Positions 35,869 to 44,138 of a stretch of 64,000 nt of DNA are shown piece by piece. The stretch covers positions 62,001-126,000 of the forward strand of contig NZ_JAUMKB010000007.1 in NCBI RefSeq assembly GCF_030519375.1, given 5' to 3'. The notes beneath the pieces are model-generated. The model was given only the letters and a program-made list of their open reading frames with translations. It made no database searches and was not told where the DNA came from. The translations under genes were made by a program, and so were the position numbers. Position 1 is the stretch's first letter. Each line of letters opens with the position of its first letter. Origin of the DNA: Mucilaginibacter tolerans (GTDB taxonomy: Bacteria; Bacteroidota; Bacteroidia; Sphingobacteriales; Sphingobacteriaceae).

Positions 35869-36885
35869 ATGACAACCCTTTTTAGTAAGAGCAGTAATTG
35901 CTTCGTTATTAAAAATGGGTTGTTGTGCTTTTTCCTTCTAACTGTTTTTTCCTGCAATAACTCGGGGGATACAGTCAGCCCCAAAAAAGACACAATAGCA
36001 AATAAGCCGCCGGGCCAGGTAAATTTCCCCAAGCCAACTTATAGCCCAGTCGGCCTTGATACCACAAAGTTGTTTGATGTTATACCTATGGTACATGATC
36101 TGGCAAGAACAGATCTTGTTGAAATATCCGGCGTAGCTGCAAGCCGGATCAACCCCGGGATATTATATATTCATAACGATAGCGGAAACCCAAACCAGGT
36201 TTACCTGACGAATGGAAACGGCGATGATAAGGGAACACTCACCTTAACGCCCGTTGGCAACCGTGATTGGGAAGATATTGCCGTCGGCCCCGGCCCGGTA
36301 CCCGGCAAAAATTATGTATATGTAGGGGACATTGGCGATAACGATTCGAAGTACCCTTCAATACTTATCTATAGGTTTGCTGAGCCTGACCTCACTGGTA
36401 AAACTTTGCCTGTGCGAATGAATATCGATTCATTGGATATTATCGAGCTAAAATATCCGGATGGTCCGCGGAATGCAGAATCGCTGATGGTAGACCCTTT
36501 AACAAAGGATATTTATATTGCCAGTAAAGAGAGTAACAATTCAAAAGTCTATGTGGCCCGGTACCCCCAAACTACTAAATCGGCTACAGTGATGTCATCT
36601 GTTGTGCAGCTTTTCATGAATAAGGCTACAGCCGGTGATATTTCTCCGGATGGTTCCGAAATACTATTGAGAAGTAAAGAGTTGATATGGTACTGGAGGC
36701 TTCCGGCCGGGACTTCAATCTCGGCAGGATTATTAACTGCTCCGCAGATCGCACCCTATGCCAAAAACGAGCCACAGGGCAAGGGAATCTGTTTTGCTGC
36801 GGACGGCTCAGGGTATTATACCGACACCGAGATTAGGGATTATCCCGGGCGTTTAGCGCCTATTTCGTTTTATAAGAGAAAATAA
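35869..36885 (+). CDS. Lipoprotein, beta-propeller-like
   Basis: 338 residues from the ATG at 35869; an upstream TTG at 35848 is less likely. Lipobox-like FLLTVFSC (Cys about 29). Repeated strand blades with Asp/Gly turns (GILYIHNDSGNPNQVYLTNG, DWEDIAVGPGPVPGKNYVYV, GDIGDNDSKYPSILIYRFAE, AESLMVDPLTKDIYIASKES). This pattern resembles phytase-like or SdiA-regulated-type propellers, but a definite family is not certain. The stop overlaps the next ATG (TAATG), so it is translationally coupled to the phosphoesterase. Confidence 0.75.
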   Translation: MTTLFSKSSNCFVIKNGLLCFFLLTVFSCNNSGDTVSPKKDTIANKPPGQVNFPKPTYSPVGLDTTKLFDVIPMVHDLARTDLVEISGVAASRINPGILYIHNDSGNPNQVYLTNGNGDDKGTLTLTPVGNRDWEDIAVGPGPVPGKNYVYVGDIGDNDSKYPSILIYRFAEPDLTGKTLPVRMNIDSLDIIELKYPDGPRNAESLMVDPLTKDIYIASKESNNSKVYVARYPQTTKSATVMSSVVQLFMNKATAGDISPDGSEILLRSKELIWYWRLPAGTSISAGLLTAPQIAPYAKNEPQGKGICFAADGSGYYTDTEIRDYPGRLAPISFYKRK

Positions 36886-38087
36886 TGAACGTGTACTTTT
36901 TAAGAAGGTATAAAGTCTTGACTGTTGCATTTAATCTGTTTTTGATAAGTGCATTTATAGTGATTGATTCAGGGAGATGCTATGGGCAATCTCAGCCCTC
37001 TCCGGTAATTAATATGATCTTTAGCTCGGATGCTCATTATGGAATCAATCGTATTAGATTCAGAGGTGATTCAAATGTCAGTAGTCATAAAGTAAATAGT
37101 GCCATGATACAGCAGATGAATAGCATGCCATATCTTACTTTACCGACAGACAAAGGAATAAAATCAGGCCGGAAAGTTGGGTATATAGATTTTGTGGTAC
37201 AAACCGGTGATATTGCCAACAGGATGGAGGCACCGGTCCAAAGTGCAGCATCCTCATGGGCCCAGTTTGAGATGGATTATCTGCAATCTATTAAGCTAAA
37301 AGGACACAATGGTAAGCCGGCCAAACTGCTATTGGCACCCGGTAATCATGATATATCAAATGCCATTGGATTTCCCAAACCATTAAAGCCTTTAACCGAT
37401 CCGACTGCAATGGTGAAAATATATAATCTGATGCAGAAGCCTGGAAAGTCTTTAACCAATGCCAATTACGATTTTCATACCGAAAAGGTGAACTATTCAC
37501 TTAACATTAGCGGTATCCATATGATGTTTATCACCCTTTGGCCGGACTCCGCCGAACGTATTTGGATGGAAAAAGATCTGGAAACAGTGACGAAGGCGAC
37601 ACCTGTAATCATTTTTACGCATGATCAGCCAGAGTGTGAGTCAAAACATTTTACTAATCCGCTGCCTCCTTATAACATGACTGAAGAAAATAAATTTCAA
37701 AATCTGACAGAGGAACATTATAAGGAAGGCTATGTCGCTGCAGCTGATGACGGCGCAACTCAGATAGAACAACGCGGTTTTGTGGAATTCCTAAAGCAGC
37801 ACCCCAATATCAAGGCTTATTTTCATGGTAACAGCAATTGGAACGAGTTTTATACTTATCATGGTCCGGGTAATGATATAAGCCTGCCCGTGTTTAGGGT
37901 CGACTCGCCAATTAAGGGTAAGGTCTCTGCGAAAGATGAGACTTTACTGTCTTTCCAATTTATTTCTATTGATCCAATATCACAGAATTTAACTGTGCGC
38001 GAATGCCTTTGGAACACCCAGCCTTTGCAAAAAGATCAGAAGGTAATATTTGGGAAAAGTGCGACGGTTTCTCTAAAAGTGAACTAA
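36885..38087 (+). CDS. Exported metallophosphoesterase
   Basis: 400 residues, hydrophobic N-terminus (about 8-30) ending in a likely cleavage near CYGQ. Calcineurin-like motifs: FSSDAHYG (about 46-53), VVQTGDIANR (about 104-113), APGNHDIS (about 147-154), IIFTHDQPE (about 240-248) and YFHGNSNWN (about 310-318), the last two being variants of the usual H-x-H ligands. Cleaves a phosphomonoester or diester; substrate unknown. Last gene of the cluster, followed by a bidirectional terminator. Confidence 0.87.
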   Translation: MNVYFLRRYKVLTVAFNLFLISAFIVIDSGRCYGQSQPSPVINMIFSSDAHYGINRIRFRGDSNVSSHKVNSAMIQQMNSMPYLTLPTDKGIKSGRKVGYIDFVVQTGDIANRMEAPVQSAASSWAQFEMDYLQSIKLKGHNGKPAKLLLAPGNHDISNAIGFPKPLKPLTDPTAMVKIYNLMQKPGKSLTNANYDFHTEKVNYSLNISGIHMMFITLWPDSAERIWMEKDLETVTKATPVIIFTHDQPECESKHFTNPLPPYNMTEENKFQNLTEEHYKEGYVAAADDGATQIEQRGFVEFLKQHPNIKAYFHGNSNWNEFYTYHGPGNDISLPVFRVDSPIKGKVSAKDETLLSFQFISIDPISQNLTVRECLWNTQPLQKDQKVIFGKSATVSLKVN

Positions 38088-38092
38088 TGACT

Positions 38093-38119
38093 AAAAAGGC
38101 CTCGAATAGGGGCCTTTTT
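38093..38119. terminator. Bidirectional terminator between the phosphoesterase and ilvE
   Basis: Stem AAAAAGGCC (38093-38101) / GGCCTTTTT (38111-38119), perfect over 9 bp, with A and T tracts that suit both directions. Confidence 0.8.
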
Positions 38120-38139
38120 ATGTATCTTCAGTTAAAACA

Positions 38140-39207
38140 TTATATCATATAATTCCATCCGTGCGGATCGGGCGCATTACCATAGCGGATACCATCTAAA
38201 GTTTTTAATACTTTTTGCGAAAACTCGCGTGTTTTTGGATCGCTTAAAAAGTATTCTTCACCATCATGGCCAATGGAACCAACCGGTGCGATAGTAGCAG
38301 CAGTACCTGCGCCAAATGCATCTGTTAATTTGCCATTTTTAGCGCCCTCAATAATTTCGGCTACCGATATGCGGCGTTGTTCAACAGGGAAGCCCCAGTC
38401 GCGTGCAAGGGTCATTACTGTATTGCAGGTAACGCCTTTCAGAATGGTGTTCTCGTCTGTTGATGGGGTGATCAGTTTGCCATCTAATACGAACATGGCA
38501 TTGGCGGCGCCCATTTCCTCAATGTATTTGTGTTCTTTGGCGTCAGTCCAGATGATCTGGTCAAAGCCTTCTTCAACAGCCTTACGGGATGGTAACATAG
38601 CGCCTCCGTAGTTCCCGGCTGATTTTGCATAACCCATCCCGCCTTCGGCAGCACGTGTATAGTAGGTTTCGATCTTTACTCTCAGTGTTTTAGAGAAGTA
38701 CGGACCTACAGGGCAAGTCAACACAATAAACTTATAGGTCAATGATGGTGCTACGCCCAAAAACGGATCGGTAGCGAACATAAACGGCCTTATGTATAAA
38801 GAGTGGTTTGCCTGAGCCGGGATCCAGTTGCGGTCAAGGTCAACCAATGCAGCTATACTTTGAATAAAAATTTCTTCAGGTAGTTCCGGCATGCACAAAC
38901 GTTCAGCCGATTTGTTAAAACGTTCCGCGTTTTTATCCGGACGGAAGACGGAGACCTTACCATCAGCATGTTTGTAAGCTTTCAGTCCTTCGAAAAAGGC
39001 TTGTCCGTAATGCAAAGCAGAAATAGCGGGGGTCAGCCCGATCTCAGCATAAGGGACTATCTGAAAGTTCTTCCATTCGCCATCAGCATAATCAGCTACA
39101 AACATGTGGTCCGAGAAAATTTTGCCAAATGGCAGGTTGCTAAAATCCGTTTGCGACAAACGGGAATTGGTAGTTTTTGTGATCTTAATGTCCAGCGTCT
39201 CAGTCAT
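38140..39207 (-). CDS. ilvE: Branched-chain amino-acid aminotransferase
   Basis: 355 residues, fold-type IV PLP enzyme. Last step of Ile, Leu and Val synthesis, first step of breakdown. Motifs: YGQAFFEGLKAYKHADG (about 67-83), SLYIRPFMFATDPFLGV (about 135-151), the region around the Schiff-base Lys AAEGGMGYAKSAGNYGGAML (about 186-205), and GAGTAATIAPVGSIGH (about 299-314). Monocistronic by appearance. Confidence 0.95.
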   Translation of the reverse strand: MTETLDIKITKTTNSRLSQTDFSNLPFGKIFSDHMFVADYADGEWKNFQIVPYAEIGLTPAISALHYGQAFFEGLKAYKHADGKVSVFRPDKNAERFNKSAERLCMPELPEEIFIQSIAALVDLDRNWIPAQANHSLYIRPFMFATDPFLGVAPSLTYKFIVLTCPVGPYFSKTLRVKIETYYTRAAEGGMGYAKSAGNYGGAMLPSRKAVEEGFDQIIWTDAKEHKYIEEMGAANAMFVLDGKLITPSTDENTILKGVTCNTVMTLARDWGFPVEQRRISVAEIIEGAKNGKLTDAFGAGTAATIAPVGSIGHDGEEYFLSDPKTREFSQKVLKTLDGIRYGNAPDPHGWNYMI

Positions 39208-39349
39208 ATCCTTAGGTATTAAATTTGGAAAATGGCAAGATAGCTATTTTCTGTGACAGTTTATAAATGACAACCCGCGACCAATTTAAAATAGGTGATA
39301 ATGACTTGTTTTTGACGCAATTTTCTGAGCCGCAGACACGTTGGTGCAC

Positions 39350-39739
39350 TTAGTAAGTAAGATCGAACTTTCCTGCAGCATTTTTGGCTTTGAATGTGAA
39401 TTGAACAGGTTCATTTCCGGGATTGTCAAAATGAATGGAATCGCGTACGTTGCCGGAGACGTCACGATTTAAAACAATCTTTGAGTTGCACTTTATTTCC
39501 AGGTGCATTTCTCCTGTTGGCACATCTGTTGAATATTTTACGTTCATGCGTCCATTGGAATACTTTTGGGCACTAAAATCCTGCTTGCCGTTGAATCCGT
39601 CAAACGTGGCGTAAATGTGCCCGGGCAAATCGCTACCCTGCCAGTTTTTTGTATAATTATTATTTAATACTGAACAGGAAACAGTGATCAAAATTGCCAC
39701 AAATGCGGTGATATTTGCGGTAAATTTAAGTTTGCTCAT
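39350..39739 (-). CDS. Small lipoprotein of unknown function
   Basis: 129 residues. Lipobox AILITVSC (Cys22), then a short beta-rich domain (HIYATFDGFNGKQDFSAQ, EMHLEIKCNSKIVLN, VQFTFKAKNAAGKFDLTY). No known domain recognised. Stands alone with 142 bp to ilvE and 204 bp to the next gene. Confidence 0.7.
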   Translation of the reverse strand: MSKLKFTANITAFVAILITVSCSVLNNNYTKNWQGSDLPGHIYATFDGFNGKQDFSAQKYSNGRMNVKYSTDVPTGEMHLEIKCNSKIVLNRDVSGNVRDSIHFDNPGNEPVQFTFKAKNAAGKFDLTY

Positions 39740-39768
39740 AAGTGTGTTTTATCTATTGAATATAAAAA

Positions 39769-39782
39769 TGATCAATTGATCA
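39769..39782. promoter_or_regulatory. 14-bp perfect palindrome TGATCAATTGATCA
   Basis: Located 30 bp upstream of the small lipoprotein start, within the divergent gap to the Pr6Pr gene. Candidate operator; no regulator known. Confidence 0.3.
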
Positions 39783-39896
39783 GTAGACGATTGAAATGAC
39801 CCATTGGTGTCATAAAATCTAAGAAAGATTATTATTTAATAATACACTTTAGTTTTCTCCGCAGCCGTTTCGCCGCTGTGACCATGAGTGCTGCTA

Positions 39897-39929
39897 TTTT
39901 GTAAACGATAAGTATAAAAAGTAACTTCG
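39897..39929 (+). promoter_or_regulatory. Promoter of the Pr6Pr-family gene
   Basis: TTTTG (39897-39901), 20-bp spacer, TAACTTCG (39922-39929; one mismatch to TAnnTTTG). Ends 14 bp before the ATG. Confidence 0.5.
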
Positions 39930-39943
39930 TTAAAAGTCGTACT

Positions 39944-40564
39944 ATGAAAACTTACCTCGCCCTTATAGCAATATTAAGCTGGTTTGCCTTAACCGTACAG
40001 CTTTATCTTAACCTTACGAGTGGGGTAGCACCGGTATTGGAAATAATTATCAGGTATTTTAGTTTTTTCACGCTGATCTCTAACCTGCTGGTTGCAGTTT
40101 GGTCTACCGTATTAATTTTCCTGCCTGCCGGATCAAAACATTTTTTTTCACGTCCCCAAACTCAAACTGCTATCACGCTTTATATTCTGATTGTGGGCAT
40201 TATTTATAATATCGTTCTCCGTTCCTTATGGCAGCCAAAAGGTATGCAACTGGTGGTGGATGAATTATTGCATTCGGTAATTCCTATATTATTTTTTATT
40301 TACTGGTTCTTGCTTGTTCCCAAACAACAGCTACAATGGAGCAGTTTTTGGTCCTGGTTGATATTTCCGTTGGTTTACCTGGCATTTATCCTGGCGCGGG
40401 GCTCCTTTTCCGGTTTTTATCCTTACCCTTTTATTCAGGTCAACAAACTGGGCTTTAGCCGGGTGCTGTTTAATGCAGCGGGGATCACTGTAATCTTCCT
40501 GGTGATATCCTTAATTCTGATCGGTATAGCAAAATGGCTGATAAAAAGCAAAACAGCAAGATGA
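39944..40564 (+). CDS. Pr6Pr-family membrane protein
   Basis: 206 residues, about six membrane helices (4-24, 38-62, 77-95, 107-128, 140-155, 175-200). Family features: the loop LWQPKGMQLVVDELLHSVIP (about 92-111) and PLVYLAFILARGSFSGFYPY (about 141-160). Distantly related to FAR-17a/AIG1-like proteins. Function unknown. Converges with the tryptophan dioxygenase gene across an ACTGCAA repeat. Confidence 0.85.
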   Translation: MKTYLALIAILSWFALTVQLYLNLTSGVAPVLEIIIRYFSFFTLISNLLVAVWSTVLIFLPAGSKHFFSRPQTQTAITLYILIVGIIYNIVLRSLWQPKGMQLVVDELLHSVIPILFFIYWFLLVPKQQLQWSSFWSWLIFPLVYLAFILARGSFSGFYPYPFIQVNKLGFSRVLFNAAGITVIFLVISLILIGIAKWLIKSKTAR

Positions 40565-40579
40565 ATTAGAAATATTGCC

Positions 40580-40607
40580 ACTGCAAACTGATAACTGCAA
40601 ACTCAAA
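40580..40607 (+). repeat. Four 7-bp units (ACTGCAA family)
   Basis: ACTGCAA, ACTGATA, ACTGCAA, ACTCAAA, contiguous, running over the stop codon of the leftward dioxygenase gene. Confidence 0.8.
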
Positions 40608-41553
40608 GTCCCAGCACATCCTCCACCCACGCCTTGCCCCAATTATCCTCCTGCTCTTTAGTCCATAGCGATGGATAAAAAATGCGTTTTTGAAAACGTG
40701 GAGGCAGATATTTTTGCCAGTTAGTTCCACCGGTGGCTTTGATTTCATCCGGTTCGCGATTAAGGTAACGCACGGCTGATTTATAATGGGATAACGGCCA
40801 GTTCACATTTACATTCACATCCAGTTGCCTCAATTCATTTTCGAGCTGAGTAGTCGATTGCTGCTCATATTGCAACTGCTGCGATAGGGCGTTAAAGTTT
40901 TTGCCAGTATTCGCTTTTCCAAGTTCGATGAATTGTTTGGAATATTTCTTCTCAAATTGTTTTAGTGTAAGTGTTTTCTTACCGGTGGATAGCTCTGTGG
41001 CGCCAAACTTCCAGTATAGGAATTCAAACTGATCTTCAATGGGCGCACTGCGCAGTTCCACGCGTTTATCCCTGGCTACCAGGTTAATAAAGTCCGTTGA
41101 ATAGATTTCAATCATTCTATACTGCCCGCTCTGAAATCCACTGGCTGGTAGCAGCGACATCCTGAATTGCAGAAACTGCTCTTTCTCCATCCCGTCAACC
41201 ATGATTTCGAATGACTCTATAAGGGCGTCGAAATAACGATTAATGCGTCTTATCCTCGTTGTAAAGAAATCTGCCGTCAATATTTCTCTTTCAGTGATCT
41301 GTTTACACTCATGCAGCACCAGCTTAAAATAAAGCTCCGTGATCTGGTGATACATGATGAATATTTCCTCGTCAGGAAACGGCGTTTTAGGATTTTGAAG
41401 GCTCAGCAGTGTATCCAGGTGGATATAATCCCAATAGGTAAGAAAGTCGGCGTGCAGCAGTCCATCAAGATAGGAGATCATATCCTGACCCATAGCTTCA
41501 TACTTTTCCTGCAACAAGGCCAGGCGCGATTCAATTTCAGGGCTAATACTCAT
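40603..41553 (-). CDS. Tryptophan 2,3-dioxygenase family protein
   Basis: 316 residues. Heme enzyme opening the indole ring of tryptophan (kynurenine route). Active-site features retained: distal His in IMYHQITELYFKLVLHE (about 46-62), Arg in FRMSLLPASGFQSGQYRMIE (about 110-130), the proximal heme His in WPLSHYKSAVRYL (about 250-262), and the TGGTNWQKYL loop (about 271-280). No other kynurenine gene is nearby, so the pathway context is not visible here. The final codons are formed by repeat DNA. Confidence 0.92.
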   Translation of the reverse strand: MSISPEIESRLALLQEKYEAMGQDMISYLDGLLHADFLTYWDYIHLDTLLSLQNPKTPFPDEEIFIMYHQITELYFKLVLHECKQITEREILTADFFTTRIRRINRYFDALIESFEIMVDGMEKEQFLQFRMSLLPASGFQSGQYRMIEIYSTDFINLVARDKRVELRSAPIEDQFEFLYWKFGATELSTGKKTLTLKQFEKKYSKQFIELGKANTGKNFNALSQQLQYEQQSTTQLENELRQLDVNVNVNWPLSHYKSAVRYLNREPDEIKATGGTNWQKYLPPRFQKRIFYPSLWTKEQEDNWGKAWVEDVLGL

Positions 41554-41570
41554 TGGATTGGTTTATTTGT

Positions 41571-41604
41571 CAAAGGTAATAAAGCTGATAAATACAGAAA
41601 CAAA
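41571..41604 (-). promoter_or_regulatory. Promoter of the tryptophan dioxygenase gene
   Basis: Minus strand: TTTG (41604-41601), 22-bp spacer, TACCTTTG (41578-41571); 17 bp before the start codon. Confidence 0.6.
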
Positions 41605-41633
41605 ACCACTATATTTATAGTTAGGTACTTATC

Positions 41634-42113
41634 ATGGCAATACAGAAGATTTTAATTGCAGTCGATGATAGTCGTTATGCTGACCATGCCGCAGAAGTCG
41701 GGTTTGAAATGGCCCGTTTTTGCAATGCTGAGGTTGGCCTAGTGAATATTATCGAGCCCCTCATTTTACCATCTTCCGGCAGCGACTCTATTACCGGAAT
41801 CACAACAGATGTCTCTATGGTGAATGAGTCGGAGATGGTGCGCATTCAAAAGGAAGCGGCAGAAAATACAGTAAGGCGCATACAGGAAAAATATGCCGAA
41901 CGGTTGAAAATAACCAACTTTACGGAGTATGGCCTCACCGCAGACGGCATATTAAAATGTGGCGCTGAGTTTGGCGCCGATCTGATAGTGGTAGGAACGC
42001 ATAGCCGCACAGGCATTGATCGCTTGTTTATGGGCAGTATTGCTGAGCATGTGGTGCGGCATTCTAAAGTGCCGGTGCTGGTGGTGCCGCTACGCGAGTC
42101 CGAAAGTCAGTAA
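41634..42113 (+). CDS. Universal stress protein (UspA family)
   Basis: 159 residues, single Usp domain. N-terminal KILIAVDDSRYADHAAEVGF (about 5-24) and the ATP-binding block VVGTHSRTGIDRLFMGSIAE (about 121-140; G-x2-G-x9-G-S) followed by HSKVPVLVVPL. The ATP-binding pattern is intact. Odd: the last residues ESESQ and the stop codon are encoded by the 8-bp repeat array that continues downstream. Confidence 0.93.
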   Translation: MAIQKILIAVDDSRYADHAAEVGFEMARFCNAEVGLVNIIEPLILPSSGSDSITGITTDVSMVNESEMVRIQKEAAENTVRRIQEKYAERLKITNFTEYGLTADGILKCGAEFGADLIVVGTHSRTGIDRLFMGSIAEHVVRHSKVPVLVVPLRESESQ

Positions 42114-42166
42114 AGTCGGTGTAAGTCGGAAAGTAATCATCTTACGGACTTCCGGTCTTATTGACT
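42097..42166. repeat. Inverted AGTCsGAA arrays at the convergent usp / serB ends
   Basis: Left arm AGTCCGAA, AGTCAGTAA, AGTCGGTGTA, AGTCGGAA, AGT (42097-42134). Right arm 42141-42166 read on the minus strand: AGTCAATA, AGACCGGA, AGTCCGTA, AG. The arrays start inside usp and reach the serB stop codon. Confidence 0.85.
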
Positions 42167-43457
42167 AATACAACAATCTAAACTTTATCGTATGATCGAT
42201 CGCCTTCAGCTCATTCAGAACCTGTTTGCCATAGCCGGCTGTAATGTCAGTGATTACATAACCTATTTGCGCGTTGGTCACCAGGAATTCACCGACAATA
42301 TTGATGTTATGTCTTGCTAAAACGCCGTTTATCTGGGCAAGGATACCTGGCACGTTGGTGTGTATGTGTATCAGGCGGTGAGCATTATCATTACGTGGCG
42401 GTTGCAGATCGGGGAAGTTGCAGCTCATATGCGTTTTCCCTTCGTTCATAAAGGCAATTACTCTTCTAGGGATAAAGTCAACATTCCTGGGATTGTATTT
42501 GGGATCATCAAAGATAATGATGCCATTTTCGCAGGCAACTTCAGCTATTTTTTTGCTGGCAACTTTACCCAAACATCCGATTACTTTTAACCTTTCAGCA
42601 TTTTGCAATTGCTCGGCCGTAGGCTGATGTTCTTCGTCACAAAGCAATACGCCCGCCTCTTCCAGGTATTTGTCTTCTATGGTATCCTTCTGGCGAATAT
42701 CATAACCTTCTTTACGCATTTGTTCTAATGCTTCTTCACCAACATTGCCTACCACAAGGCATTTAATACGGTTTTTAGGGTATGAAATTGCGCGCGGTAG
42801 TTTATTGATGAAAAGGAATTCATCAAGGCTAGGTGTAATATGGTCGGCTTTTTCGGCCACTGACTTACGCTCGATATTCTCGGTATAAGCAAAGAATTTT
42901 TTGATCAGGCCCGATTCTTTCAACTGGAAATCAGAGTAGCCGTCACCAATTCCGAATATCTCGCCCTGCAGGTTCATCTGCCGCAGCAGTTTTACCTTGC
43001 CACCTTCCTGCGAAAGTGGGTTTTCACGATCGTAACCTATGATATTGTCATTCTCATCAAACACAAAGGTGTTTGCATAGATATTTTCCCGTTTAATAAA
43101 ATACTCGGTCACAACAGGTGTAATAAACTCCTTGAAGCCGCCTGAAACGATCAATACGTTCTCCTGGTGTTGCTTAAAAAAAGCACTATTGCGTGAGAAT
43201 GAAGTAGAAACTTTCTTTTTTAAATGGGTTACCAGTTGCTTCAAATGCTCGCGGTTAGCCTGTAGTAATTTTACCCGGCCCTCAAGGCTCTCGCTGAAAG
43301 GAATCTTACCTTCCATAGCCGCATTGGTAAAATCTTCTATCTGCTGGTAAATTTTTTCTCTGTCGGGGTGCTTTCTCAGGGAAATGCGGGCAAGCTCGTC
43401 TAATGCTTCAACCTGTGTAAATGTGCTATCGAAATCGATAATAAAGTACTGGTCCAT
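42165..43457 (-). CDS. Phosphoserine-phosphatase-like HAD protein with PGDH remnant and ACT domain
   Basis: 430 residues from the ATG at 43457; six codons upstream lie in GTGCAAAT repeat and are rejected. Residues 1-205: HAD-IB phosphatase with nucleophile DFDSTFTQVE (8-17), SGG (motif II) and GDGYSDFQL (motif IV), matching SerB. Residues about 220-320 align with the substrate-binding half of D-3-phosphoglycerate dehydrogenase (KCLVVGNVGEEALEQMRKEG, LKVIGCLGKVASKKIAEVAC). The NAD-binding domain is absent and the chain jumps to the SerA C-terminus (NFPDLQPPRNDNAHRLIHIH, then an ACT domain about 355-430). Probably phosphoserine phosphatase regulated by the ACT domain. Confidence 0.85.
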   Translation of the reverse strand: MDQYFIIDFDSTFTQVEALDELARISLRKHPDREKIYQQIEDFTNAAMEGKIPFSESLEGRVKLLQANREHLKQLVTHLKKKVSTSFSRNSAFFKQHQENVLIVSGGFKEFITPVVTEYFIKRENIYANTFVFDENDNIIGYDRENPLSQEGGKVKLLRQMNLQGEIFGIGDGYSDFQLKESGLIKKFFAYTENIERKSVAEKADHITPSLDEFLFINKLPRAISYPKNRIKCLVVGNVGEEALEQMRKEGYDIRQKDTIEDKYLEEAGVLLCDEEHQPTAEQLQNAERLKVIGCLGKVASKKIAEVACENGIIIFDDPKYNPRNVDFIPRRVIAFMNEGKTHMSCNFPDLQPPRNDNAHRLIHIHTNVPGILAQINGVLARHNINIVGEFLVTNAQIGYVITDITAGYGKQVLNELKAIDHTIKFRLLY

Positions 43458-43495
43458 TTGTGTGCAAATGTGCAATTTTTGTATGATGCATCATA
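43455..43495. repeat. GTGCAAAT repeat fragment and 14-bp palindrome upstream of the SerB-like gene
   Basis: CATTTGTGTGCAAATGTGCAA (from 43455) belongs to the GTGCAAAT family. TATGATGCATCATA (43482-43495) is a perfect palindrome 25 bp upstream of the start codon, a possible operator. Confidence 0.5.
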
Positions 43496-43585
43496 GTAAA
43501 ATGTTGAGTTTGTTGATAGAGTTTGCGGATGTTGATAACTGTTTTATTAGCATCCTAACAATCTAATTCAGGATGCAGATATCAA

Positions 43586-44041
43586 TTACTCCTTTATTTT
43601 GACGTTGGTAACGTCGGTGGCGTTGATGACATTGCAGGCTGTATCCAATTCAAGCCGGTATTTCATTAACTTTTTTACCCCCGCCGAATCAGTTCTGAAG
43701 GAATAAATAAGCAGATAATAAGTCAATTTATCATGCTCGATACTGTAAACATCCTTTTCATTTTTTACTGCAAGGTCCGGGCGCTGACCGTTTTCGCTAT
43801 CTACATATGTTTTCATTCTTTGACGATCAGCAGCGGATATTCCGGCTGCATTTAATGATGTATCCAGCGAAGTAGTATACCGTCTTTTTTGTATTGCAGA
43901 AAACGATACCGATTTAAAATATGCAGGGTTACCGAGCCTGTTCCTGACATAATGCTCAGCTGTTTGCTCTGCTCTGGATTGCAATTCCGAATTCATACAG
44001 CTAAAGCAAAATAATACCAGTACAAAAAAATACTTATTCAT
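43586..44041 (-). CDS. Small lipoprotein of unknown function
   Basis: 151 residues from the ATG at 44041 (MNKYFFVLVLFCFSCMNSEL, lipobox FCFSC, Cys15); the longer start 13 codons upstream would misplace the signal. Helical then mixed body (SRAEQTAEHYVRNRLGNPAY; DKLTYYLLIYSFRTDSAGVK). No domain recognised. Isolated between serB and the epimerase, both also leftward. Confidence 0.7.
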   Translation of the reverse strand: MNKYFFVLVLFCFSCMNSELQSRAEQTAEHYVRNRLGNPAYFKSVSFSAIQKRRYTTSLDTSLNAAGISAADRQRMKTYVDSENGQRPDLAVKNEKDVYSIEHDKLTYYLLIYSFRTDSAGVKKLMKYRLELDTACNVINATDVTNVKIKE

Positions 44042-44138
44042 AAAGTCAATTAGGGTGTAGGAATAAAACGAATTTAACAATTATCCGGATTCCTGTCAGG
44101 CTTTATCAATAATTTGTAAATCTACTTCCGGGCAATGG

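Noticed and set aside
40566..40748. 60-residue minus-strand ORF over the dioxygenase C-terminus
   Set aside because: Different frame of the same strand as the real gene, composed of repeat and C-terminal sequence.
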